A DNA stretch of 64,000 nucleotides, taken from contig JAMXBB010000003.1 of assembly GCA_024138015.1 (NCBI GenBank), forward strand, positions 35,763,832-35,827,831. Reading direction: 5' to 3'. This DNA comes from Lumnitzera littorea (lineage: Eukaryota > Streptophyta > Magnoliopsida > Myrtales > Combretaceae). The first letter of the stretch is position 1. Each line of letters begins with the position of its first letter. The notes beneath the pieces are model-generated. The model saw nothing but the letters and a program-made list of their open reading frames with translations, was not told the origin of the DNA and did no database searches. A program made the translations under genes and the position numbers. Shown here one piece after another: positions 33,461 to 44,335 of the stretch.

Positions 33461-34567
33461 TTTTCTTCGGGTTGATTTAGATTTGGGATCCAATCCAAAT
33501 GATTTTTTTTATTAGTTTTCCATTAGGGTGATATGGACTAAGGTCGACAATGTTGAAAGTGTCAGAAACTCCGTAGTCTTTAGGCAGCTCCAACCTATAA
33601 GCATTGTCATTGATCTTCTGGTGGATTTAGAAAGGTCCCTCATCTCTTGCAAATAGCTTGTTCCTCCTCTTGCTAGAAAATCTTTCCTTACTGAGGTACA
33701 ACCATACCAAGTCTCCTAGCTAGAATTGTTCAGCTGTCTTACCCTTAGCCTTTTTTTGCATTCTTCTAATAGCTTGGTCAATCTGCTGAATGACTTTGTT
33801 GTAGATGTGTTGAAGGGACTGTGCTCGAGCTCAAGTATAGGGGTGTGATCGAGGGGCAACTTAAGATTGAAACCATAGACAACTTTAAAGGGGGTTTACT
33901 TAGTGGTGTTATGTACAGTTTAGTTGTAAGCGAATTCGACCACTAGTAAGTAGATGTCCTAATCAATTAAGTTCTTGCCCACCGTACCTCGAAGCAGTGA
34001 TCCCAAAGTACAGTTGACTACTTCTATTTGGCTATCCATTTAGGGGTGACAGAAAGTACTAAATAGCAGTTTGGTCCCCATCCATCACTAGAGAGTTCTC
34101 TACAAATGGCTCACGAACTTTAGATCCCTATTGGATAATACACTTCTTAGTATGCCATGGAACCTAACAATTTCCTACAAGAAAAGAGAAGTAATAGCCG
34201 AAGTATCATTAGTTTTGGAGTAAGGCATAAAGTGTGCCATCTTGTTAAACCTATCCACGACAACCATCATAGAATCTTTGCCTTGAGCAGTTTATGATAA
34301 TCTAAGAATAAAGTCCATGCTCAACTTAGTCTATGGTCTCATCAGAATGGATAAAGGCATTGCCTTCTCTTGCTTGGCTCGACTCGGCATTTAGCCCTCT
34401 TGCAAACAGTACAACCTTCAATAACTCGATGTACATCTCACCTCATTTTCAACCAAAAGAAACGACCATTCAATAGTTTATAGGTCCTTCTCTCCCCAAA
34501 ATGCCTAGAGAGTCCTCTATTGTGGGCTTCCTTGATCAGTAATTCCCTTATGGAATAGGTTGGCACG
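33461..34567 (-). pseudogene. Gypsy-2 integrase, left of gypsy-3
   Basis: From right to left on the minus strand: PTYSIRELLIKEAHNRGLSR and HFG (34500-34567), the zinc-binding CTVCKRAKC block near 34395, then the core with KDSMMVVVDRFNKMAHFMPY near 34225-34290. The core end lies around 33900-34080, and the C-terminal domain with an INDNAYRLELP-type block lies near 33580-33620. Both zinc-binding halves are present, unlike in gypsy-1. Stops interrupt several blocks. Between 33461 and about 33500 the sequence is a non-coding tail to the LTR. Confidence 0.82.
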
Positions 34568-35479
34568 TGATGTACCTGAAAGCTTAGTTATCATTAGGAC
34601 TTACTGTAGTAGATTTGAACTAATGGGTCTTTCGAAATATCGAAGAAAATAAAGCGAGTAGGTCGGTGAACTAATTAGAGTAGCTGACATGAAGCTGCTT
34701 AGAGAATATGACACACTAACAAACACAACATGACTTGACACTTCACTTAATATGACATAGAAGTTGATGTCAAGGTCCACTCGCCACTAATCCTAAGCTA
34801 CTTAGCAAGATTATATAGGAGTATATGAAAATGGACTTGGAGTGGGTAGTCTCATAAGAACCGTATATTCAATATCTATTCTGTAGAGTAAGATGATTTC
34901 GGCTTACTAGGAGAAGAGACTATTTATAGTAAGTCCCTAGGGTAACGATATAAATAAAGAAATTTAAAAAAGGCATACAAAAAAGGAGGATTCCTAGTAC
35001 TTATGAAAAAAGGAAAAAAGGATAAACAACAAAAAGGGAAAAATAGTATATTGTCAGATGAAATAGACAGGTAACAGTACGACATTGGTTCCGTACAAAG
35101 ATTCTTTGATCACAGCAGGCAAGAGGAATCAAGATGTTGCGGCAACAAAGAGGTCGAGACGAGAAGTGTTGCAATGAGGATTGGGAGGAGGAGGTCGAGA
35201 GAGAAGTATTCGACCAGTATGAGACTACCTCTTGTTACTCAATAGGAACTTTCGGCAGCAGGTCAGATCACTTGGTATAGAGTCTTCGACCAGAGAAAAG
35301 TCAGCATCGGCATAACAGAGCATAGTATAAGAACCTGGAGCTCTTAAGGAATTTAGCCATCTACCTTCTATGTATTGTTTCTCGTCATTGGCAAGTTGAT
35401 GAGAGAGAATTCTTTGAGTAAGGGACTGGAGCCTCTGAAGCATGTGCCAGTAAGTGGGCCAATGATTGATAACCCATCA
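34568..35479 (-). repeat. Gypsy-3 3' LTR
   Basis: In plus-strand reading it starts TGATGTACC and ends TAACCCATCA. It matches 40131-41041 along the whole length. A minus-strand ORF (35225-35443) inside it is not considered a gene. Confidence 0.92.
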
Positions 35480-36650
35480 GCTCCTCGAAGTTGTTGGAGA
35501 TTTGCCCTCAAATCATAACCTTCGTCGTCATCTGGCATATAGGGAGTCAGGTTGGTGATGTTGAATGTAGTAGACATGCCATACCCCTCGAGCAGTTCAA
35601 CCTCATAGGCGTTGTCATTAATATGCCTTAGGATCTTGTAAAGTCCATCTGCTCTGGGAGATAGTTTGTTCATCCTTCTACTGGGGAAGTATTCCTTACT
35701 AAGATGGATCTAAATAAGGTCTCCAAGGGTATAAATGACTTATCTCCTTCCTCAACTTCCTTGTTCCTTTTATTGGGCTATAGTTTTGGCTTGTTATTTG
35801 GCAACTCTTTGATGCAACTTCTGGAACTCTTCGACTTGCTGTAAGCCGAGTTAGCTTTCCCCTTGTGTAGTTGGACTAATAATTAAATCTAGGGGTAAGT
35901 TTGAGTTAAGCTTATAAACGACCTCAAACAGAGATTTTCTTATCGAGTTGTGAGTAGAGCAGTTGTAAGCAAACTCAATGATAGGTAGGCATAAATCCTA
36001 ATCACGTAAATTCTTCCCAATAGTTGCTCGTAGGAGGTTATCGATTGTCTTGTTTACAACTTTAGTTTGGTCGTCTGTCTGGGGATAGCGAGAAGTATTG
36101 AATATAAGCTTAGTGCTAAGCTTCTTCTATAAGGTCCTCCAAAAGAAGCTTGTGAACTTCGAGTTATGGTCTGATATAATATTTCTTGGTAATCTATGTA
36201 GTTGCACAATTTCCTACAAAAAGAGGTTAACGACGAATAAAGCATTATTAATTCTATGGTAGGGAATGAAGTGGCTCATCTTACTGAATCGATCAACCAC
36301 CACCATGATTGAGTCATGTCTTATCAGCATTCGGGGTAGGCCGAGCATGAAATCCATGCTTAAGGCGATCCACGGCCACTCTAGTATAGGTAGAAGTGTG
36401 TACTCTTCATACGGCTCTCTCTTTCCCTTTGCATGCTTACATACTTCGCACCTCCTAAGAATTCAGCACACATCCTTCATTATCCCAGGCCAGTAGAAAT
36501 GTTCTCTTAATATCTCAGCCATCTTCTTTTCCCTAAAATGGCTGGCCAAACCCCCAACATGAGCTTATCGGACGAGTAGTTCTCTTGCCAAACAACTTGG
36601 TACATAGACTTGCTTGCTCTTCATTAGGAACCCTTGATTCAAGTAAAATC
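35480..36650 (-). pseudogene. Gypsy-3 integrase
   Basis: On the minus strand the zinc-binding part lies at about 36440-36570, with His residues near 36560 and a RRCEVCKHAK-type Cys pair near 36440-36460. The core starts with a KDSIMVVVDRFSKM-type block near 36270-36325 and ends with VVNKTIDNLLRATIGKNLRD near 36010-36065 and AYNCSTHNS near 35945. The C-terminal part is an open stretch (35368-35673) with KLSPRADGLYKILRHINDNA, then YEVELLEGYGMSTTFNITNL. Stops interrupt the core. All three integrase parts are present. Confidence 0.85.
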
Positions 36651-36769
36651 CATTTACAGCTCTTGCGGATCATGCTTATACTGATTAGGCGGTGTGCCAA
36701 ATCTAAGTACCTTAGCTTGCAATGTTGTGATGAGGGTACGATAATGAGAAAGAGTGTAAGCCATGGTGC

Positions 36770-37999
36770 TTGTGCTCCCTTTCTTATAGCTGATGATGTA
36801 GAAAAAGATCTTCAAGAACTTGACCCACTTAACATGACGTCAATAAAGTTTTTGTTGTCCTCGAAGGTGCTTGAGAGACTCATGATCGGTGTAGATAATG
36901 AATTCTCTCAATAAGAGGTAATGCTGCTGGTTCTGTAGTGTTCAGACAAGGGCATAGAACTCCTTGTCATAGGCTGAGTAATTCAGGGCAACTCCTCTAA
37001 GTTTCTCACTGAAGTAGGCAATTGGTTAGCATTCCCACATAAGGACAGTACCAATGTCAACTCTAGACACATCACATTCAACCTTAAAGACCTTCTCAAA
37101 ATTTGGTAGGGTAAGTACTAGGGTAGACGTCAATTTAGATTTTACATCTTCAAAACTTTTCTAAGCTTTCTTCAACCACCTAAACTCAGAATTCTTCTTA
37201 GTTAGTTCAATTAAGGGTGTTGTTATGGAGCTAAAGTTCTAAATAAATCTCCAGTAGAACGAAGCTAGACTATGGAAGCTCTTGACTTCAATAGCATTAG
37301 TCGGCGTTGGCCATTCAAGAATAGCTCTGACTTTTTCGTCATCCACTTTAACTCCTTCCCCTGAAACAACATACTCGAGGAATATAACATCGCTTTGGTA
37401 GAATAAACATTTCTTCATGTTGCCGAATAATCTCTCGACATGGAGGTCATTGAATGTTGATCTTAAATGTTCCACATGGGTGATGAGGTTGGTACTATAG
37501 ACTAAAATATCATCGAAATAAACTGTAACACAGTCGCTAATCAACCAAACAGCATCACCAACCATTTAAACAAACCACCCGTCATTTTGAAGGTCGTCTT
37601 CCATTCATCTCTAGGTCTTATTCGTATTTAGTGGTAGCCACTCTTCAGATCAATCTTTGAAAAGATGCGGGCACCATGTAACTCATTGAGCATATCATCC
37701 AACCGTGGGATCAGATATCAGTACTTAATAGTAATTTTGTTGATGAAATAGCTATCAATATGCATTCTCCATGACCCATCTTTCTTAGGTATTAGTATGG
37801 CTGGTACGACACATAGGCTTATATTCTCTCAGATGTATTTGTGGTCTACTAACTCATCTACTTGTTTCTTCAACTTGGCTGCCTACTCAAGATTGAGTTT
37901 GTAAGCAAGTTGGTTCGGTAAGGTAGCTCTTGGCTAGAGGTCAATGCAATGCTAAATACCTCTTAAGGGTGGTAAACCTTTTGGCATCTTGTCAAGAAA
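36770..37999 (-). pseudogene. Gypsy-3 reverse transcriptase and RNase H
   Basis: RT blocks run from LPPLRGI-type sequence near 37960 through YKLNLE (about 37890), a KDGSWRMHIDSYFINKI block near 37740-37790 and FSKIDLKSGYH near 37620-37660. The catalytic VTVYFDDILVYSTNLITHVE follows (YFDD at 37509-37520), within an open stretch 37239-37565 that ends SFHSLASFYWRFI. RNase H follows at about 36770-37100, with its TDHESLKHLRG block near 36855-36900. RT is broken near 37565-37600, where a stretch seems altered or deleted: the YEWLVMPF block is reduced to FVWMVGDAVWLI. Confidence 0.85.
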
Positions 38000-38560
38000 T
38001 AGGTCAGCATAGTCTTAAAGTAGTTGCTACACCTTAGCAGGTAAGCTCTTAGCTTCTCTCACCTCCAAGAGTCTCTTGACTAAAAGGAGCACACAGTCCT
38101 CAGCCTTAACTTCTCGAGCAAACTGAGCTAAGGAAATCACTAAGGACTTCTACTGTAGTGACCTAACAACCTTCTCTTAGGCTTCCTACAATTCCTTAAG
38201 ACTCGTAGGTGTCAGTATAATTTTCTTTTAGTCCTTCTAGAACATGTAAGTGTTCTTATACCCATCGTGCAATACTCTCAAGTCAAATAGCCAGGGTTAG
38301 CCATGTAATATGTGAGAAGTGCACATGGGAAGGACATCGCACAACACCTCATCTTTATACCTATCACCAATGGTTCGGTACTCTAACCTACTCAGCAACA
38401 TGTAAGCCTCTTTTCTCATTCAGTTAGTGAATCTTATATGGCTTAAGGTATGGGAGGGTTGGCAATTTCATGGCCTTAACTACCCCTTGTGCTATGATAT
38501 TGGTATAGCTCTCTCCATCAATGATCAAGGTGTGTAACTTGCCATTCACTTAGAAATTTG
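38000..38560 (-). pseudogene. Gypsy-3 protease and linker
   Basis: The minus strand shows LIIDGESYTNIIA (near 38490-38525), the aspartic protease active-site block, with Asp-Gly-Glu where Asp-Ser-Gly is expected. Downstream blocks include LPYLKPYKIH and a degraded PWLFDLRVLHDGYKNTYMF near 38240-38310. The linker to RT follows to about 38000 with a VLLLVKRLLEVRE-type block near 38060-38100. The altered active site argues against activity. Confidence 0.72.
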
Positions 38561-39958
38561 TATGGAAGAGGTTCTCCTTCTACTCATTCTCATCAGCCAT
38601 AAAAGTACTAAGAGACAATTAAACAATAAAACAGTACTCGGTACTACCCTCAGGAGGTGTCTCGACATCGGGGTCTTCTTGAAACTTTTCCAGCATCTAT
38701 TTAACTCCCATCTCTTCCTCTCCTTTTCTCATACTCTCTACTTCAAACTAAGGCTTGTATCCCTTTATAGTCATGACTCGGTGGTTCTAACATTGACTAG
38801 CCACGTGCTCATAACTGAGACATTTAAAGCATTTGACTTCTTGAGTCTTTCTTCTTAAGCTCTGACCTTGGTCTCTTCGGACCTCAGGTTCCTCAACCGT
38901 ACCCTTACTTCGGCCTTCTTCTGGTTGGCTCAACACTAGTCCTTAGCAATCTACCTTGGAACTGTTCGGTACATGGCCATAGTCTGATCAACTTGGCAAT
39001 CTTTGTCGGCTAGGTTAGCTCCAACTTTACCTCTTAACCCTCTACACCACTTAGATGGTTTCATTTAAACTTCCTAGCCCCTATAATTCCACAATATGAC
39101 CAATTTTAGTTCTCAGTCTAGAAATGAACCTTGCAATAGTTCATGTCTCGGATTCATCAACATCATATTGGATCATGAGTAACTAAAACTCTTGGACATA
39201 ATCATCCACTGACTGGTTAACTTGTCTCAAATCTTGTAGACATTGGAAAGTGTCTTGCTTATAGTGTTTAGGAATGAACCTACTTATCATAACTCTCTTC
39301 ATTTCATTCTATGTTCGGATTTTGGGTCGGGCCCTCAAGTGAACATTTTACAGCTTCTTCCACCATATTGCTACATATCCAAAAAATTTCAACATGGCCA
39401 CTCGAATACGGACAGCATCTTCATAATCGTAAAAGTTGAATATCTTTTCGATCTTCTCTTCCTAATCTAGGTAGTCATCAACACTACCAAACTCATTGAA
39501 GCTTGAAATCTATACCTTAAGGTGTTTAAATCTTCTAGGAGCTCTAAACTCATGCTCACCAATCCTAACATACCGTTCCTCTTCTTCTTCTTCATACTCT
39601 TCCACTTCATCTAACTCCAACCTTCTTTTCGTGACTCTATTGGCACGACAAGTGCTTAGTTCATAGGAAAGGCTTCTGGTGCTCATTCATTCTTCTGCCT
39701 TCTAGTCCTATCCCTTATTTCTTGGCTTTGTTCAGTGACAATCCTATCTTGTGGCCCAGTCTTTAAGACTCTTTGCATTGAGATGGTTAAATTTGCCACA
39801 ATAGCGGTAAGGTCTTGTATCTGCTCGTTAGTAATTTGTAGTGATTGTTGGGTCACATGACTGTATCCTTGAGCACCACTCTCAGCATTGTTAATTTCTC
39901 CTTGAATGTTAAGATTCGATATGCTCTCAAAGAGTAAGCTTTAGAACATACTCTTCAT
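38561..39958 (-). pseudogene. Gypsy-3 gag, broken
   Basis: The region begins near 39958, where an ATG is soon followed by a stop, then SLLFESISNLNIQGEINNAE. An N-terminal part with TNEQIQDLTAIVANLTISMQ leads to the gag core around 39050-39500. A good CCHC zinc knuckle lies near 38790-38850: VKCFKCLSYEHVASQC, spacing C-X2-C-X4-H-X4-C. An acidic stretch follows toward the protease (about 38640-38720). The frame is broken by several stops and the original start appears lost. Role as for other gag proteins: particle assembly and RNA binding. Confidence 0.8.
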
Positions 39959-40110
39959 GCAGGAAATTACCATATAGAGAAAATACCAATCTAACAGTGA
40001 ATTACGGACTTGCTCTATTTTCCCAGGTGAATACAAAGTATTGAAACAATAAACCAGTACGAATTATTGCAACATAGCTCTCGGTCCATAGCTCTCGGTC
40101 ACAACCTCAA

Positions 40111-40122
40111 GCTCTAATACTA
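40111..40122 (-). promoter_or_regulatory. Primer-binding site of gypsy-3 (initiator tRNA-Met type)
   Basis: On the minus strand it reads TAGTATTAGAGC, two mismatches from TGGTATCAGAGC, eight bases from the LTR. Confidence 0.75.
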
Positions 40123-40130
40123 GGATTATA

Positions 40131-41041
40131 TGATGTACCTAGGAGCTTAGTTATCACTAAGACTTATTATAGCAAATTTGAACCAATGGGTCTTTTGAAA
40201 TATTGAAGAAAATAGAGTGAGTAAGTCGGTGAACTGACTAAAGTAGCTAACGTGAAGCTACTCAAAGGATATGATACACCAATGAACACAACATGACTTG
40301 ACACTTCACTTGATATGATACACAAATTCATGTTAAGGTCTACCCGTCACTAATCTTAAGCTACTTAGTAAGATTAGATAAGAGTGTATGAAAATGGACT
40401 TGGAGTAGGTAGTCTCACAAGAATTGTATATTCAATGTCTATTCTATAAGGTAAGATGATTCCGACTTATAAGGAGAAGGGACTATTTATAGTAAGTCCT
40501 TAGGGAAACAATACAAATAAAAGATTACAAAAAGGCATACAAAAAGGGGGATTCCTAGTACCTACAAAAAAGGGCAAAAAGGACAAATAACAAAAAGGGA
40601 AAAATAGTACAGTGTCAGATGAAATGGAAAGGTAGTAGCGCAACATTGGTTCTATATAAAGATTCTTTGATCACAGTAAACAGGAGGAATCAAGATGTTC
40701 CGGTAATAAAGAGGTCGAGAGGAGAAGTGTTGCCGTAAGAATTGAAAGAAGGAGGCTAAGAGAGAAGTACTCAGCCGGTATGAGACTAGCTTTCATTACT
40801 CGACAGGAACTCTCAGCAGTAGGTCAGATCTCTTAGTACAGAGTCCTTAGCTAGAGAAAAGTCAGCATTGGCACAACAGAGTAGGGCATAACAATCTAGA
40901 GCTCTTAAGCAATTTAGCCATCTACCTTCTGTGTCTTGTTTCTCTTCATTGGCAGGTTGATAAGAAGGAATTCTTTAGGTAAGGGACTATAAGCCTCTAA
41001 GGTGTACGTGAGTGATTAGGCCAGTGGTTAGTAACTCATCA
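40131..41041 (-). repeat. Gypsy-3 5' LTR
   Basis: In plus-strand reading it starts TGATGTACC and ends TAACTCATCA. On the minus strand ACTATAAATAGTC (about 40485-40497) is a strong TATA box candidate. Confidence 0.92.
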
Positions 41042-41639
41042 GTACGTACAGTTTCCCTCCTTAGAACAAGTATCCATATTCTACATGATACTCGTCTACT
41101 ATCCTTCCATTGATACATTGCGCAAGTATGGGTTCGAAGTATAGATCCCTAGAGTACTGCTCTTTAATGCTTACAAACCCAAACAATTTGGTTTGTAGTT
41201 CATTTAGGATTGCATGCCTTCTTAAAAGAGCATTTGCAACTACGTTGCTCTTTCCTTTCATTTATTTTATTATGAAGTTAAACCCTTCAAGGAATTTAAC
41301 CCACCTCACTTGCTACTTCGATAACTTCATCTGACTTCGGAGATATCTCAAAGACTCATGGTCAGTGTAGAAGATAAATTCTCTCAACAATAGATAATGC
41401 TCCCATACTTGCAACGCTTGGATCAATGCTAAGAGTTCCTTGTCATACATAGAGTAGTTTAGCTAAGGCCCTTTGAGCTTCTCACTATGATAGGCAATTG
41501 GTTGGTTTTTCCACATTAGCGTAACACCTATTCGAATACCTGATGCGTCACATTCCAACTCAATATTTTCTTGAAGTTAGGTAGAACTAGTATAGCGGCA
41601 AAGGTCAACCTTTCCTTTATTTTAGCAAAACTTCTCTCC
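41042..41639 (-). pseudogene. Gypsy-2 RNase H and start of integrase, right of gypsy-3
   Basis: RNase H lies at about 41290-41620 (a YTDHESLRYLRS-type block near 41340-41370). The open stretch 41061-41261 reads KGKSNVVANALLRRHAILNE, the usual RNase H end, then a VSIKEQYSRDLYFEPI linker and DEYHVEYGYLF. The frame stops at GGKLYV, where gypsy-3 begins; it resumes at 34567 with PTYSIRELLIKEAH. Confidence 0.85.
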
Positions 41640-42660
41640 TCCTTATCTCCCCATTGGAAGTCAGTGTTCTTCTTTGTTAGCTCAGTAAGTGGTGTAGCGA
41701 AGGTGTTGAAATTCCTGATGAATCTTCTGTAAAATGAAGCTAGTCTATGGAAACTTCTTACTTTGATACAAGTAGTAGGAGTTGGCCACTCGATGATTGC
41801 TCAGATCTTCTCATTGTCTACTTGTAAGCCTCATCCACTTAATACGTAGCCCAAGAATACTACTTCCTCCTAACAAAAACAACACTTCTTAAGGTTGTCG
41901 AATAATCTCTCGGTATGGAGGACATTCATTATGGTACGGAGATGTTCACAATGACTTGGCATATTGGCATTGTAGATCAAGATGTCGTCAAAGTACACCA
42001 CGAAACACTTCCCCATTAGATGTCCCAACACATGGTTCATCAGCCTCATGAAAGTACTCAGGGCATTTAACAGGTTAAATAGCATGACCATCCACTCATA
42101 AAGTCTATATCAAGTTTTGATAGCAATTTTCCTCTCATCTCTTAGCCTTATTCGAATTTGATGGTAGCTAGATTTCAGATTAATCTTGCTAAAGATCTTA
42201 GCTCCACTTAATTCATCCAACATATCTTCTAACCCGGGGATTGGATACCTGTATTTGATTGTTATCGTGTTCACTTCTCGACTGTCAACACACATTTGTC
42301 GGGTACCATCCTTTTTTAGCACTAGGAGTGCCAAAATAGCACGAGGGCTAAGACTTTCCCTAACATAATCTCTCCCCAATAGTTCATTGACTTGTCGTTA
42401 GAGATTAGAAGCCAATTCGGGACTCATCCAATAGGCTAGTTTATTCGATAGGGTTGCATTGGGTATTAAGTTAATATAGTGTTTTATGCCTCGGATTGGG
42501 GGCAACCCCTCGAGTAATTGTTCTAGGAACAGATTGACATATTCATCGAGCAATACTCTCACTTCTAGGGGTAGTTCACCCTACTCCTTTAACTCTAATA
42601 GATGCTTAACCAATAAGAAGGTCGATGTGTCAGCTTGAATAGCCTCTCAGAGTTCGGCTC
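41640..42660 (-). pseudogene. Gypsy-2 reverse transcriptase
   Basis: The linker block STFLLVKHLLELKE (near 42610) leads to EGLPPIRGIKHYINLIPNA, then the RT in open stretches at 42110-42379 and 41870-42091. Blocks include VLKKDGTRQMCVDSREVNTI, KYRYPIPGLEDMLDELSGAK, FSKINLKSSYHQIR, then NALSTFMRLMNHVLGHLMGK and the catalytic CFVVYFDDILIYNA (YFDD at 41984-41995). The end, with a SFHRLASFYRRFIRN-type block, lies near 41700-41760. Relatively well preserved apart from a frameshift near 42092-42110. Confidence 0.88.
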
Positions 42661-43373
42661 TACTCATCATCAGAGTCTTCGTAAACATACTCATCAATAG
42701 TTCGACCTCCTTGTCTCAGCCTTTGAAGCTGAGTAAAAGTATCTTGTAGATGAGTATTTGGCACAAATTTGTTTCTAAGTATTCTTTTCATCTCAAGCTA
42801 AGTATTAATTTCTCCGTATCTTTCTCGTCTTCTCGTAGCCTAAAAATTCTTCCACCACATGGCAATATACCTAGAGAACTCAACAGCAGTAGCTCTTACT
42901 TTCTTGTAACCTTCATATTGGTAATAGTCAAAAACACATTTCACCTTCTCCTCCCAATCCAAATATTCATCTACACTTTCAGACCCATTGAAGCTCGGAA
43001 TCTTAAGCTTTACATGGTCGAATGCTCGAGGTGCTTGAGCTCGTTCTTCTTCCTCATAGTACTCTTCCTCGTCGTCTTCATCTAAATCTCCTAAGTCAAT
43101 CCTTCTTCTAACTCATTTACCTACTCCTTCGCCTTAAACTTGTCAAGCTAGGTTTTGGCCTCTAATGGGTCGAGCAACTTGTGAGGTATTATACGTGGCT
43201 TCAATAGGTCGATAAGCTAATGTATGAACGGCTTAAGTTAAGTCAACAAGATGATTAGGCACCTCATCAAGTCTCTCTTCTGTACTTCTTGGATTTCCTT
43301 GAGATTGTTGGCCATGGTGGACAACACCACTATTGTCATTGACGACATCGGCATTAACACTCGGGTCAATCAT
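42661..43373 (-). pseudogene. Gypsy-2 gag, truncated
   Basis: The likely start is the ATG at 43373 (MIDPSVNADVV). An N-terminal part with acidic stretches (near 43060-43090) leads to the gag core: FDHVKLKIPSFNGSESVDEY, DWEEKVKCVF, VRATAVEFSRYIAMWW and NKFVPNTHLQDTF, ending QLQRLRQGGRTIDEYV near 42700. There the sequence jumps to YEDSDDE and MMSRAEL, which belong to the protease-RT linker in relatives. The C-terminal half of gag with its zinc knuckle and the whole protease are missing. A few stops interrupt the rest. Confidence 0.82.
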
Positions 43374-43441
43374 TTTCCTTAAAATAGAGTATGAATAGGG
43401 TACTTTAAGAACAAACTACTATAATCCAAATGAAAACCTCT

Positions 43442-43454
43442 GCTCTAATATCAA
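43442..43454 (-). promoter_or_regulatory. Primer-binding site of gypsy-2 (initiator tRNA-Met type)
   Basis: On the minus strand it reads TTGATATTAGAGC, two bases from the LTR; its last 12 bases differ from TGGTATCAGAGC at two positions. Confidence 0.7.
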
Positions 43455-43456
43455 GA

Positions 43457-44335
43457 TGATGCAAACCGTAACCAACAATAGATAAGGTCGATTTCTAAAT
43501 GGGTTCAAGCTTACTGAAAGGTTGAAAAAGGGGGTGATGGGGAAATGTATAAAAGGGTGAATGAAGAATAAGCAAAACTCATGAACTACTTTAAAGGATA
43601 TGACACACCAATACAACTTTCAATGACCTATGGCACAACTTAATATGATGTACGAGATGGTCCGATGAGGTTACTCGCTACGTAGCCTTACTTAAGGGTT
43701 AGGATAAGAGTGTAATGAAAGTAAATAATCATTTTTTACGAGAAGAGGAATATTCAGTATATTAATAATAATCTCATCATTTGTGGCTATATGTACAAAG
43801 AGTATTTATACCCAAGAATTTAGGGCAACTTACTTAAAAGGGAAAAGACAAAAAAGGTATTACCTTAAAGAAGTAATGTACAAGAATACAAAAGGGTAAA
43901 AATGAGTATTCAAGAAAAACAATGATTAGTGTAGTAGATTCTACACGTGTTCCTATGCATGTGGCAGAGATGCATTGGTGATGTCGTTAGAGGATGCAGA
44001 TAAAAGAGTACGATTGGGTTGGTTGTCCAAGCAGGGGTGATTGAAGATTAGTTTGGTCTCTCTCTCTTAGCTTCTCGGCAAGGATGATGCCAAGCAACTG
44101 GTCGACTCAAACGTGAGTGAATAGGAGTACATGGTTTGGCTATTGTCTCGGCATTTTACAATTCAACATAAAACCTTTAAGAAGTGGGCAATCATATGAC
44201 TTAACATGCAGAGTTAATCAACAAAGAGATACTTGGCTTCGGTAGGAGTTTGCTAAAGTAGGAGGATTCGCCTTGCCATTCCCTTTGGCCTTGGGGCTCG
44301 ACTACGTATTAAAGGCCTAGTAGAGATTCTTATCA
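43457..44335 (-). repeat. Gypsy-2 5' LTR
   Basis: 879 bp, starting TGATGCAAACCG and ending TTCTTATCA in plus-strand reading. On the minus strand it carries GGTATAAATACTC (about 43799-43811), a good TATA box. The gypsy-4 LTR at 60646-61350 is the same family. Confidence 0.9.

Larger units (their letters stand above)
34568..41041 (-). mobile_element. Gypsy-3: full-length Ty3/gypsy element inside gypsy-2
   Basis: LTRs of 912 and 911 bp (34568-35479, 40131-41041) flank a minus-strand element of 6474 bp. The flanks are GCACG and GTACG, one mismatch. Excising it joins gypsy-2 integrase GGKLYV to PTYSIRELLIKEAH in the correct order. It has the most complete layout in the window: gag with zinc knuckle, protease, RT, RNase H and all parts of integrase. 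All are broken by stops or frameshifts. Confidence 0.92.
32580..44335 (-). mobile_element. Gypsy-2: Ty3/gypsy element in gypsy-O, carrying gypsy-3
   Basis: LTRs at 32580-33460 and 43457-44335 flank a minus-strand gag-pol. The 5-bp flanks are CTCCT and TTCCT, one mismatch. On either side gypsy-O gag sequence continues: a Lys-rich region right of 44335, the zinc knuckle left of 32580. Gypsy-3 is inserted in its integrase-coding part (34568-41041). A deletion joins mid-gag directly to the region before RT near 42660, removing the zinc knuckle and protease. Without gypsy-3 the element is about 5.3 kb. Confidence 0.88.
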
